Source: Cohnella ginsengisoli (lineage in GTDB: Bacteria; Bacillota; Bacilli; Paenibacillales; Paenibacillaceae). From it: DNA of 64,000 bases. The notes under the pieces are model-generated. The model was not told where the DNA came from and searched no databases. It saw only the letters and a list, made by a program, of their open reading frames with translations. How positions within the stretch are numbered: position 1 is the first letter of the stretch; every line of letters begins with the position of its first letter. The position numbers and the translations under genes were made by a program. Shown piece by piece: positions 46,935-53,728 of the stretch. Location: assembly GCF_029525555.1 (NCBI RefSeq), contig NZ_JAPDHZ010000002.1:1835868-1899867 (forward strand). Reading direction: 5' to 3'.

Positions 46935-48002
46935 ATGACGACGATGAGCGGCAAAGTATCCATGCAAAAAATCGCGGACGCGCTCGGCGTCTCCAAAAAC
47001 GCCGTATCGCTGGCTCTGAGCGGCAAACCAGGCGTCAGCGGAGCGCTGCGGGATCGCGTATTCGAGACGGCCAACAGGCTGGGCTACCGGGCGCGGACGG
47101 ACAAGGAAGGCCGGCGGACGCGCAACCTGCTCATACTCATCCCGAAGTATATCCGGCACGATCAAGGATTCTACAGGGAAATCTATTGGGCAATCGACAG
47201 GCGGGCGAAGGAAACCGGGTGCACGGCGGTACGGTGCGAGATTTCGGAGCGTATGGAGGAGGCGTTACTGCTGCCGGAAGAATGGCATCTGGCCGTGTAC
47301 GAGGGCTTGCTGCTCGTCGGCGTCTTCCGCGAAGCTTACGTCCGCCATCTGTTGGATCTCGGCGCGCCGCTCGTCATCGTCGATCACGACTATGACACGC
47401 TGAAGCTGGACGCCGTCGTGACCGCCAATACGACCGAGGCCTTCCGCATCGTGTCGTATCTGATCGGGCTCGGACACCGGGAGATCGGCTTCATCGGCGC
47501 GATCGGCATGACGCGCAGCTTCATGGAGCGCTGGCTCGGTTATTGCCAGGCGATGAGCGAGGCCGGACTCGCCATCCCAGAGGCATACTGCCTGACCGGC
47601 GAGGCGCCGCTCGCGACGCTCCATTCGCAGCCGTCCGAGGTGCAGGCCTGGCTGGATGGGCTGGGGAGCTACCCGACGGCATGGTTTTGCGCCAACGACC
47701 GCATCGCCGTCAACCTGATCGAGATGCTGACCGCGATGGGCGTGCGGATTCCAGGCTCGCTCTCTGTCGCGGGCTTCGACGATATCGAAGAGGCCGCCCG
47801 CACGGAGCCGCCGCTCACGACCGTCCAGGTCCAGCGCGAGCAGCTCGGCTACGAGGCCGTCGACTTCCTGATCCGCAAGATCGACTACGGCGGCAATCCG
47901 ACCAAGCTGTCCATTTACGGCGCGTTTATCGAGCGCGCGTCCTGCGCCCCGCCATCGGGGAACGCTGAGAATCTGCGCGATCCCGTTCCGAATCGCGGAT
48001 GA
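46935..48002 (+). CDS. LacI-family transcriptional regulator
   Basis: A 355-residue repressor. The N-terminal helix-turn-helix and hinge read SMQKIADALGVSKNAVSLAL and VSGALRDRVFETANRLGYRA. The periplasmic-binding-like effector domain has GLLLVGVFREAYVRHLLDLG, IVSYLIGLGHREIGFIGAIG, AWFCANDRIAVNLIEMLTAM and SVAGFDDIEEA. Divergent from the beta-mannosidase gene at 139 bases, so it is probably its repressor, responding to mannose or a mannoside. ATG 46935 follows GAGG closely; ATG 46944 is an alternative. The C-terminus is intact. Confidence 0.92.
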   Translation: MTTMSGKVSMQKIADALGVSKNAVSLALSGKPGVSGALRDRVFETANRLGYRARTDKEGRRTRNLLILIPKYIRHDQGFYREIYWAIDRRAKETGCTAVRCEISERMEEALLLPEEWHLAVYEGLLLVGVFREAYVRHLLDLGAPLVIVDHDYDTLKLDAVVTANTTEAFRIVSYLIGLGHREIGFIGAIGMTRSFMERWLGYCQAMSEAGLAIPEAYCLTGEAPLATLHSQPSEVQAWLDGLGSYPTAWFCANDRIAVNLIEMLTAMGVRIPGSLSVAGFDDIEEAARTEPPLTTVQVQREQLGYEAVDFLIRKIDYGGNPTKLSIYGAFIERASCAPPSGNAENLRDPVPNRG

Positions 48003-48094
48003 CTTCGCAAGCGATCAGGCCGGCGAGCGGTTGGTTGGGGACTCCAGATCAGGGTACGATAAACGAGACCATACTTGGATAGGAGATGATCCCC

Positions 48095-48511
48095 GTGAGC
48101 GATTTGGAAAAAAAGCTGACAGAAGCGCTGGGCAAATATAAGTTCGGGGCGTTCGCGACCGTCCACGACGGCCAGCCTTCGCTGCGCTATATGCAGGTGT
48201 TCAACGACGGACTGACGATCCTGCTCGCGACGCACCGCGATACGCACAAGGTCGACGAGCTCGAGGCGAATCCGAAGGCATCCTTGCTCCTTGGTCTCGA
48301 AGGCCGGCTGTGGCCGGGCGAGATCGTCGAGGTGCAGGGCGAGGTGGCGATCTCCACGGACGAGGAGCTGAAGTCGGACGTGTGGAAAAGTTACTTCAAA
48401 AAGTGGCTCGACGGCCCGCACGATCCGGACTACGTCATCCTGAAGCTGAAGCCGACGCTTATTCTGTATACGGAGAAGGACGGGGAGCAGCAGGTTTGGC
48501 GTCCGTCTTGA
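48095..48511 (+). CDS. Pyridoxamine 5'-phosphate oxidase-like FMN-binding split-barrel protein
   Basis: About 138 residues with the general-stress-protein-26-like layout. LTEALGKYKFGAFATVHDGQ and RYMQVFNDGLTILLATHRDT form the first strands. HKVDELEANPKASLLLGLEG is the typical N-x-x-A/V-S-L-L segment, and EIVEVQGEVAISTDEELKSD follows. Such proteins bind FMN or a related cofactor and dimerise; true pyridoxamine oxidase activity is not expected. I chose GTG 48095 because GGAG is ten bases upstream, while the ATG at 48086 touches that site. It is a single gene followed by a strong terminator. Confidence 0.82.
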   Translation: MSDLEKKLTEALGKYKFGAFATVHDGQPSLRYMQVFNDGLTILLATHRDTHKVDELEANPKASLLLGLEGRLWPGEIVEVQGEVAISTDEELKSDVWKSYFKKWLDGPHDPDYVILKLKPTLILYTEKDGEQQVWRPS

Positions 48512-48550
48512 ACCCGCCCGCGTATATTTTGCCGAAGCGGTCCGTTCATT

Positions 48551-48613
48551 GAACCTCAAAAAAGGCAGGTCCGGCGCCGCGCTGGCGATAACGGACCTGC
48601 CTTTTTTATGCGT
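48551..48613. terminator. Bidirectional terminator
   Basis: AAAAAAGGCAGGTCCG and CGGACCTGCCTTTTTT bracket a GC-rich 17-base loop (48557-48607). It ends the PNPOx-like gene transcript and precedes repeat array D. Confidence 0.9.
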
Positions 48614-48639
48614 GCAACGGCCTCAGCGGGAGGAGGCTT

Positions 48640-49157
48640 GTTTGTTTCCGGTTGAGACTTCACGCGGCCCGAGGGGCGGCGCGGAAGCTTGTTTGTTTCT
48701 GGTTGAGACTTCTCGCGGTTCGAGGGGCGGCGCGGAGGGCCGTTTGTTTCTGGTTGAGACTTCTCGCGGTCCGAGGGGTGGCGTGGGGGGATCGTTTGTT
48801 TCTGGTTGAGAACTTCTCGGGGGGCCGAGGAGTGGCGTGGGGGATCGTTTGTTTCTGGTTGAGACTTCTCGGGGGCCGCTGGAGCGGTGCGGGAGCTTGT
48901 TTGTTTCCGGTTGAGACTTCTCGCGGTCCGAGGGGCGGCGCGGGGGGATCGTTTGTTTCCGGTTGAGACTTCTCGCGGTCCGAGGGGCGGCGCGGGGGGA
49001 TCGTTTGTTTCTGGTTGAGACTTCTCGCGGTCCGAGGAGCGGCGCGGGGGATCGTTTGTTTCTGGTTGAGACTTCTCGGGGGGCCGAGGAGTGGCGTGGG
49101 GGGATCGTTTGTTTCTGGTTGAGACTTCTCGCGGTTCGAGGGGCGGCGCGTTACCCT
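48640..49157. repeat. Tandem array of ten 51-53-bp units (array D)
   Basis: GTTTGTTTC starts a unit at 48640, 48691, 48742, 48794, 48847, 48899, 48951, 49003, 49054 and 49107. Each unit continues with GGTTGAGACTTCTCGCGG and a GAGGGGCGGCGCG stretch. Spacing varies from 51 to 53 mainly because of changes in G-run length. GAGA-CT-TCTC in each unit can form a small hairpin. The array, together with the terminator before it, fills the 688-base gap between the convergent PNPOx-like (+) and Nudix (-) genes. No reading frame runs through it with a start signal. Confidence 0.92.
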
Positions 49158-49199
49158 GCTTTTAAAGATAACACGCCGCCCCAACCGGTCGTTCGTGCT

Positions 49200-49766
49200 T
49201 CAGCACCTGAACAGCCCGTACCCCGGCAGCGGCACGATCGGCGCTTCGTCGACGGCGAGGCCCGCGGACCCGCCTCGCTTAATGGCCACGTCGACGAGCC
49301 AGCGCGTGAACGGCGCGACGTTCATCGTCTCCAGCTCCTCCAGCGAGTAGAAACCCGCCGCATCCACCTCCACGCCGTCCGGCATCGGCTCGCCGCCGAC
49401 GTACGACATCGTGAAGGCGACGTACAAGTTGTGCACGGCTCTCGGCTGGTCCCGCAGCGCCGCGACGCCCGTCACGACCGCATCGATGCCGGTCTCCTCC
49501 AGCACCTCTCGTCGCACCGTCTCGTTAATTTTCTCCAGCTGCTCAGCGTAGCCGCCCGGGTTCGTCCAATATCCTTTGCCCGGCTCCTGCGCCCTGCGCA
49601 CGAGCAGAATCTTGCCGTCCCGCTCCACGAGCGCGCCGACGCCGATGCTGTAGTTACCCCAATGCACGAAGCTGCAGGCGGTGCAGGCGCGCCGCGGCGT
49701 GCCGTCGACGTCGCGCGTCTCCATCGCTGCCCCGCAGGACGAGCAAAACTTCACTTCCATGCTCAT
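49200..49766 (-). CDS. Nudix hydrolase with N-terminal zinc ribbon
   Basis: About 188 residues. A zinc ribbon with Cys8, Cys11, Cys28 and Cys31 (VKFCSSCGAAM, RRACTACSFVHW) precedes the Nudix fold. The box GYAEQLEKINETVRREVLEE continuing TGI fits G-x5-E-x7-R-E-U-x-E-E-x-G-U exactly, with magnesium-binding glutamates present. Relatives include NudC-like NAD/RNA-cap or ADP-sugar pyrophosphatases, though the NudC S-Q-P-W-P-F-P-x-S motif is absent. The ATG overlaps the stop codon of the HAD gene upstream (ATGA), so the two are translationally coupled. Confidence 0.88.
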   Translation of the reverse strand: MSMEVKFCSSCGAAMETRDVDGTPRRACTACSFVHWGNYSIGVGALVERDGKILLVRRAQEPGKGYWTNPGGYAEQLEKINETVRREVLEETGIDAVVTGVAALRDQPRAVHNLYVAFTMSYVGGEPMPDGVEVDAAGFYSLEELETMNVAPFTRWLVDVAIKRGGSAGLAVDEAPIVPLPGYGLFRC

Positions 49767-50560
49767 ACCGCCGCCCCCTTTCCGTCCGGAATGCATTTCG
49801 CATAGACCAGCCCTTGACGGATGCCGCCCTCGTCCGCGCGCGCCGTCACGTAATCCGCATGCGCCAGCAGCTCGGGATGGCTGTTGCCCATCGCGATGCC
49901 GAGGCCGACGAGCGTCAGCATCTCCTTGTCGTTCAAACCGTCCCCGAAGGCAATCGCTTCTTCCGGCTTAATACCGAGCGCGTCCAGCATAGCCTGAATG
50001 CCCTCGGCTTTGGAGCCGGTATGCGGCAGCACGTCCAGCGCGTTCGGATGCCAGCGGATGAACCGTAGACCCGGGAGCTCCGGCAAATAAGCCGCTTCCT
50101 CGCCGTCCGCGCAATGCAGGAACACCTGGTAGATGCCCTCTCCCCGCCAAAAATCGGCATTGAACCCGGGCCGCTCCACTCTCAGCGAATCGACGGCTTT
50201 CCAGACGCCGGCATCGTCCTCATGATTCGTATGATAGGTCGCTTTGCCTTCGAATACGAGCGGATGCCCCGCGCGTCCCGAGAGCTCGACGAGCTTCTCC
50301 AGGTCGCCGATCGGAATCCGCCTCTCGTACAGCTCCTTGCCCTTGTACACGACATAGCCGCCGTTCAGGCTGACGAACGACTCGATGCCGAGCTCCTCCA
50401 GCAGCCATTTGAAAAAGTACGGCGCGCGCCCGGTCGCGATGACCGGCTCGATCCCGCTTGCCTTCAGCTCGGCGATCGCGAGGCGCGTATCCTCGGGAAT
50501 TCGTTTTTCCTCGTCCAGCAGCGTTCCGTCGATATCGAAAAAAACGATTTTGTAGCTCAT
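49763..50560 (-). CDS. Cof-type HAD-IIB family phosphatase
   Basis: A 265-residue haloacid dehalogenase phosphatase. Motif I is VFFDIDGTLLDEE, motif II is PVIATGRAPYFFKW, the lysine of motif III is in SKAEGIQAMLDALGI, and motif IV is AIAFGDGLNDKEMLTLVGLG. The C2-type cap lies between II and III. These enzymes dephosphorylate small metabolites such as sugar phosphates or pyridoxal phosphate. Start ATG 50558-50560 (MSYKIVFFDID) lies nine bases after GGGGAG. It is co-transcribed with the Nudix gene downstream. Confidence 0.9.
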   Translation of the reverse strand: MSYKIVFFDIDGTLLDEEKRIPEDTRLAIAELKASGIEPVIATGRAPYFFKWLLEELGIESFVSLNGGYVVYKGKELYERRIPIGDLEKLVELSGRAGHPLVFEGKATYHTNHEDDAGVWKAVDSLRVERPGFNADFWRGEGIYQVFLHCADGEEAAYLPELPGLRFIRWHPNALDVLPHTGSKAEGIQAMLDALGIKPEEAIAFGDGLNDKEMLTLVGLGIAMGNSHPELLAHADYVTARADEGGIRQGLVYAKCIPDGKGAAV

Positions 50561-50741
50561 GCCAGCTCCCCATCCTGAAATCCGTCTATTCTGAACCATT
50601 CCCCTTATCATCTAACAAAATCGTCCCTGCGTAAACGGAAATCTCGCGAATACTGACAGACTGTTGTCAAGGACGTTCCCATACAATGAGTACAGACAGC
50701 AAGAACGAACAGAACCAAACCAGCGCAAAGGAATGATTCGA

Positions 50742-52373
50742 TTGGTAGCAAAAACGCAAAACACCGGCATCGTGATCGCGGGGCTGCTGCTCTCCATCCT
50801 GATGGCCTCGATGGACAACTCGATCACCGCGACGGCCATGGGCTCCATCATCGGAGAGCTCGGCGGTCTCGACAAATTCGTATGGGTAACGTCGGCCTAC
50901 ATGGTCGCGGAAATGGCGGGCATGCCGATCTTCGGCAAACTGTCGGATATGTACGGGCGCAAACGTTTCTTCGTCTTCGGCGTCGTCTGCTTCATGGTCG
51001 GCTCGGCCCTTTGCGGCACGGCCGATTCGATCCTGCAGCTTAGCCTGTACCGGGCCGTCCAGGGAATCGGGGCGGGCGCGCTCGTGCCGATCGCCTTCAC
51101 CATCATGTTCGACGCCGTGCCGCCGGAGAGCCGGGGCAAGCTGGGCGGCCTGTTCGGTGCGGTATTCGGCCTATCCAGCATTTTCGGACCGCTGCTCGGC
51201 GCGTATATCACGGATCATATCGGGTGGAATTGGATCTTCTACATCAATCTGCCGCTCGGACTGATCGCGTTCGCCATGATCGCCTTCTTCTACAAAGAGT
51301 CGGCGCAGCACGAGCGCCAGGTCATCGATTGGACCGGCGCAGCCTCGCTCGTGGGCACGATCGTCTGTCTTGTGTTCGCCATGGAGCTCGGCGGCAAGAC
51401 GTTCGCCTGGGACTCCGCGGAAATTATCGGCTTGTTCGCAGGGGCTGCCGCGCTCGCGCTGCTGTTCGTATGGGCGGAGCGGCGCGCCGCCGAGCCGATC
51501 ATCTCGTTCGCGATGTTCCGCAGCAGATTGTACGCGACGAGCAATGCGCTGGCCATGCTGAGCGGCGCGGCCTTCATTACCGCGTCCGTCTACATTCCCA
51601 TTTACATGCAAGGCGTCTTGGGCGGCTCCGCCACGAACTCGGGCATGGTCCTGCTGCCGATGATGCTGGGCACGGTCGTGACCGCGACGCTCGGCGGCAG
51701 CCTGCTGAACAAGCTGTCCTATCGCACGATCCTCATCCCGAACGTCGTCATCCTCGTCGCGGGCATCGCGCTGCTGACGACGCTGACGTCGGATACGCCG
51801 CGCTGGATCGTCACGGTCTACATGGTGCTCGTCGGACTCGGCGTCGGGGCGACCTTCTCCGTGCTCGGCAACGCCGCCATCCACGCCCTGCCGGCGAACA
51901 AGCGCGGCTCCGCCAGCTCTACGCTGAACTTCTTGCGCTCGCTGGGCATGACGCTTGGCATCACGGTGTTCGGCATCATCCAGAGCCATGCGATGGCCCG
52001 CAAGCTGTCGGATGCGCTGGGCGGAGGCTCGCTCGGCGGCGGCGTGCCCGCAGACGGTACGGCTGGGACGGCTGGCGGCACGGGGGCCGGCTCGTTAGGC
52101 GGCGCCGCGACGAGCGGAGGCGGCAGAGCCGTACCCGATAGCCTCGGCGGTCTCAACCTGAGCGACCCGCATGCGCTGATGGAACCCGCTGCCCGCTCGC
52201 ACATTCCGCACGAATTGCTGGCGAAGGTCACCGACGGCCTCTCGTCCTCGATCTCGGCTACCTTCATGTGGAGCCTCATCCCGGCCGTGCTGGCGCTCGC
52301 CGCGGCGCTTCTGATGAGCCGGGAACGCATGGATCCCGCGCTGGAGGCTGAAGCTTACGCGGCACAGCACTAG
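50742..52373 (+). CDS. DHA2-type MFS drug exporter, 14 membrane helices, with a glycine-rich loop insert
   Basis: About 543 residues of the EmrB/QacA family. Helix 1 carries the DHA2 motif SMDNSITATAMGSIIGELGG; motif A is GKLSDMYGRKRFFVFG; motif C is GAVFGLSSIFGPLLGAYITD. Fourteen hydrophobic segments are visible. Between helices 13 and 14 lies a roughly 60-residue loop dominated by Gly, Ala and Ser (for example GGGSLGGGVPADGTAGTAGG), longer than usual. It is an inner membrane proton antiporter; the drug is unknown. Start: AAAGGA lies nine bases before TTG 50742, whereas ATG 50733 touches it, so the TTG is preferred. The 180-base upstream gap shows no clear repressor site. Confidence 0.85.
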   Translation: MVAKTQNTGIVIAGLLLSILMASMDNSITATAMGSIIGELGGLDKFVWVTSAYMVAEMAGMPIFGKLSDMYGRKRFFVFGVVCFMVGSALCGTADSILQLSLYRAVQGIGAGALVPIAFTIMFDAVPPESRGKLGGLFGAVFGLSSIFGPLLGAYITDHIGWNWIFYINLPLGLIAFAMIAFFYKESAQHERQVIDWTGAASLVGTIVCLVFAMELGGKTFAWDSAEIIGLFAGAAALALLFVWAERRAAEPIISFAMFRSRLYATSNALAMLSGAAFITASVYIPIYMQGVLGGSATNSGMVLLPMMLGTVVTATLGGSLLNKLSYRTILIPNVVILVAGIALLTTLTSDTPRWIVTVYMVLVGLGVGATFSVLGNAAIHALPANKRGSASSTLNFLRSLGMTLGITVFGIIQSHAMARKLSDALGGGSLGGGVPADGTAGTAGGTGAGSLGGAATSGGGRAVPDSLGGLNLSDPHALMEPAARSHIPHELLAKVTDGLSSSISATFMWSLIPAVLALAAALLMSRERMDPALEAEAYAAQH

Positions 52374-52385
52374 AATCGCGCGCAA

Positions 52386-52422
52386 CAAGAGCCCGTTTAC
52401 GCTTAACAGGCGTTGCGGGCTC
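52386..52422. terminator. Weak terminator hairpin between MFS and MepB-like genes
   Basis: AAGAGCCCG pairs with CGGGCTCTT around a 19-base loop between two convergent genes. No long T-run follows on either side, so efficiency is uncertain. Confidence 0.5.
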
Positions 52423-52448
52423 TTCGTCCGGCAAGCTGCCGGTGGTCG

Positions 52449-52962
52449 CTAGATTGTATAAAACCTGATCAGCCGTTGAATTTGCGAATGATCGCCGTCG
52501 CTCAGATTTGCGAAAAAAAGCAGCTGCCAAGCTTGCGTTAATACGGCTTGCTTGCTGACGGGCGCATCCCAGCTCGGATAAACTCTCATCGCCATTTTCC
52601 CGGGCGAAGCGGCTGTCCTGAGCATGTTTTGCTTCGCAAGAACGTCCTTGGGGAAAACGAATTGCCCCGAATAGCGACCTTCATCGGAGAAGACGTGAAT
52701 GACCAGCAGGTCGGTTGCCGCTTCAGGCGAGTATGCGACGTTTTTTCCCGATTCGTCCCTTTCCCAAAAAAACAACGAACTGTCCGATCTTGCGCGGCGT
52801 AATCTTAGCGACTCTGAACCGAACCAACTTTGAATTCAGCAGGAATACGCCGCCGCCATAATCAGAATTCTGGGCTTCTTCCCCTGGGCCAGCAAGCGCC
52901 AAGCCGTTCGGTTTATAAATCCGCTCATTGAGCTCGTGCAGCGATTGAAAAAAACGAAACCA
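52449..52962 (-). CDS. MepB-family protein, broken by three frameshifts
   Basis: ATG 52960-52962 lies eight bases after AAGGAG. Reading MVSFF, removing one base from A7 (52947-52953), then QSLHELNERIYKPNGLALAQ, a further one-base change near 52892, then NSDYGGGVFLLNSKLVRFRV and AKITPRKIGQFVVF, and removing one base from A7 (52766-52772) leads into WERDESGKNVAYSPEAATDL and the long C-terminal part with GQFVFPKDVLAKQNM and MRVYPSWDAPVSKQAVLTQA. The F-R-V-A-K-I-T-P-x-K-I-G-Q-F-V string and the later R-V-Y-P-x-W plus Q-A-W-Q are hallmarks of MepB, linked to multidrug resistance regulation in staphylococci but biochemically unknown. The restored length of about 171 residues is normal for the family. 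Confidence 0.75.
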
Positions 52963-52994
52963 TAACGTTGACTCCTTGCGTTCTCCCGCCGCCT

Positions 52995-53570
52995 TTATTT
53001 AAGCGGAGAAATATTCAACAGCCTCAACAATTCGCCCCATGAATGGATGCGAGGCGCGTCCGAATGCCGGTTGTACGGCTGATCGCGGACATAAACCTTG
53101 ATCGCCAGCTCGGCTAAAGTATCGATGACCGCGGGTTTGTCGTCGAAATAATAATCGAGCGCGAGCTCGCGGATGACATGCACCTTTTCCGCGTCGCCCA
53201 TGCCGCAGTAGAATCTGCCCGAACGCACGGGAAAGCCCGCAGCCGTCAGCCACGTCAGCGTGCGTTCGCAATGCCCCTGCCCTCTGGCGGTAATGTAGTA
53301 AATCTCGTGCCCCAGCCTGTCCAGCTCGTTAAGCGCCTCCACGGCGTCCGGATAGGGCGGGCAATCGCTGAAGTAGATCGCCTCGCGCAGTTCGTCCCAC
53401 ATCCGCTTGCCTTCTTCCGCGTTCAGGCCGAAAGCTTCGTGGATCGGAATGCACGCCAGCGCATGCAGCTTGGCGATGTCAACCTGGCGGCCCAGCTTCT
53501 TGTTGTAAAGTCGAAAAGCATGCTCCCGCAAGCGGATCAGCGTATCGTCGATGTCGAATCCGAGTTTCAT
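52995..53570 (-). CDS. HAD-superfamily 5'-nucleotidase-like protein (NT5C/YqfW type)
   Basis: A 191-residue HAD protein. MKLGFDIDDTLIRLREHAF is motif I; EIYYITARGQGHCERTLTWL is motif II; DYYFDDKPAVIDTLAEL is the acidic motif, as in the deoxyribonucleotidase group (B. subtilis YqfW/YorS). Its closing region SDAPRIHSWGELLRLLN is also typical. It should dephosphorylate nucleotides or related phosphates. The start at ATG 53568-53570 was chosen because AAGGAG is six bases upstream. The MepB-like gene follows 32 bases downstream on the same strand. Confidence 0.82.
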   Translation of the reverse strand: MKLGFDIDDTLIRLREHAFRLYNKKLGRQVDIAKLHALACIPIHEAFGLNAEEGKRMWDELREAIYFSDCPPYPDAVEALNELDRLGHEIYYITARGQGHCERTLTWLTAAGFPVRSGRFYCGMGDAEKVHVIRELALDYYFDDKPAVIDTLAELAIKVYVRDQPYNRHSDAPRIHSWGELLRLLNISPLK

Positions 53571-53678
53571 CGCAGTCTCCTTGGACATTGGAATGATCCG
53601 CTTATTTTACCAAAAGGGCGCCGGACTTCCTAATATGATCTGGCGGCCGAATGGACGGAGCCGATCGAACCGTTGTCT

Positions 53679-53718
53679 ATAAAACGAACCCCGAACCTGC
53701 AGCAGGTCGGGGTTCGTT
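53679..53718 (-). terminator. Terminator of the giant SLH protein gene
   Basis: ACGAACCCCGA and TCGGGGTTCGT pair around ACCTGCAGCAGG, itself partly self-complementary. Read leftwards the stem ends in TTTTATAG. It begins ten bases after the stop codon of the SLH gene. Confidence 0.85.
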
Positions 53719-53728
53719 GGCTTGCTTC

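Noticed and set aside
48549..49184. Protein-coding frames through array D
   Set aside because: They repeat the 51-53-bp unit in translation, shift frame with each G-run change and lack start signals.
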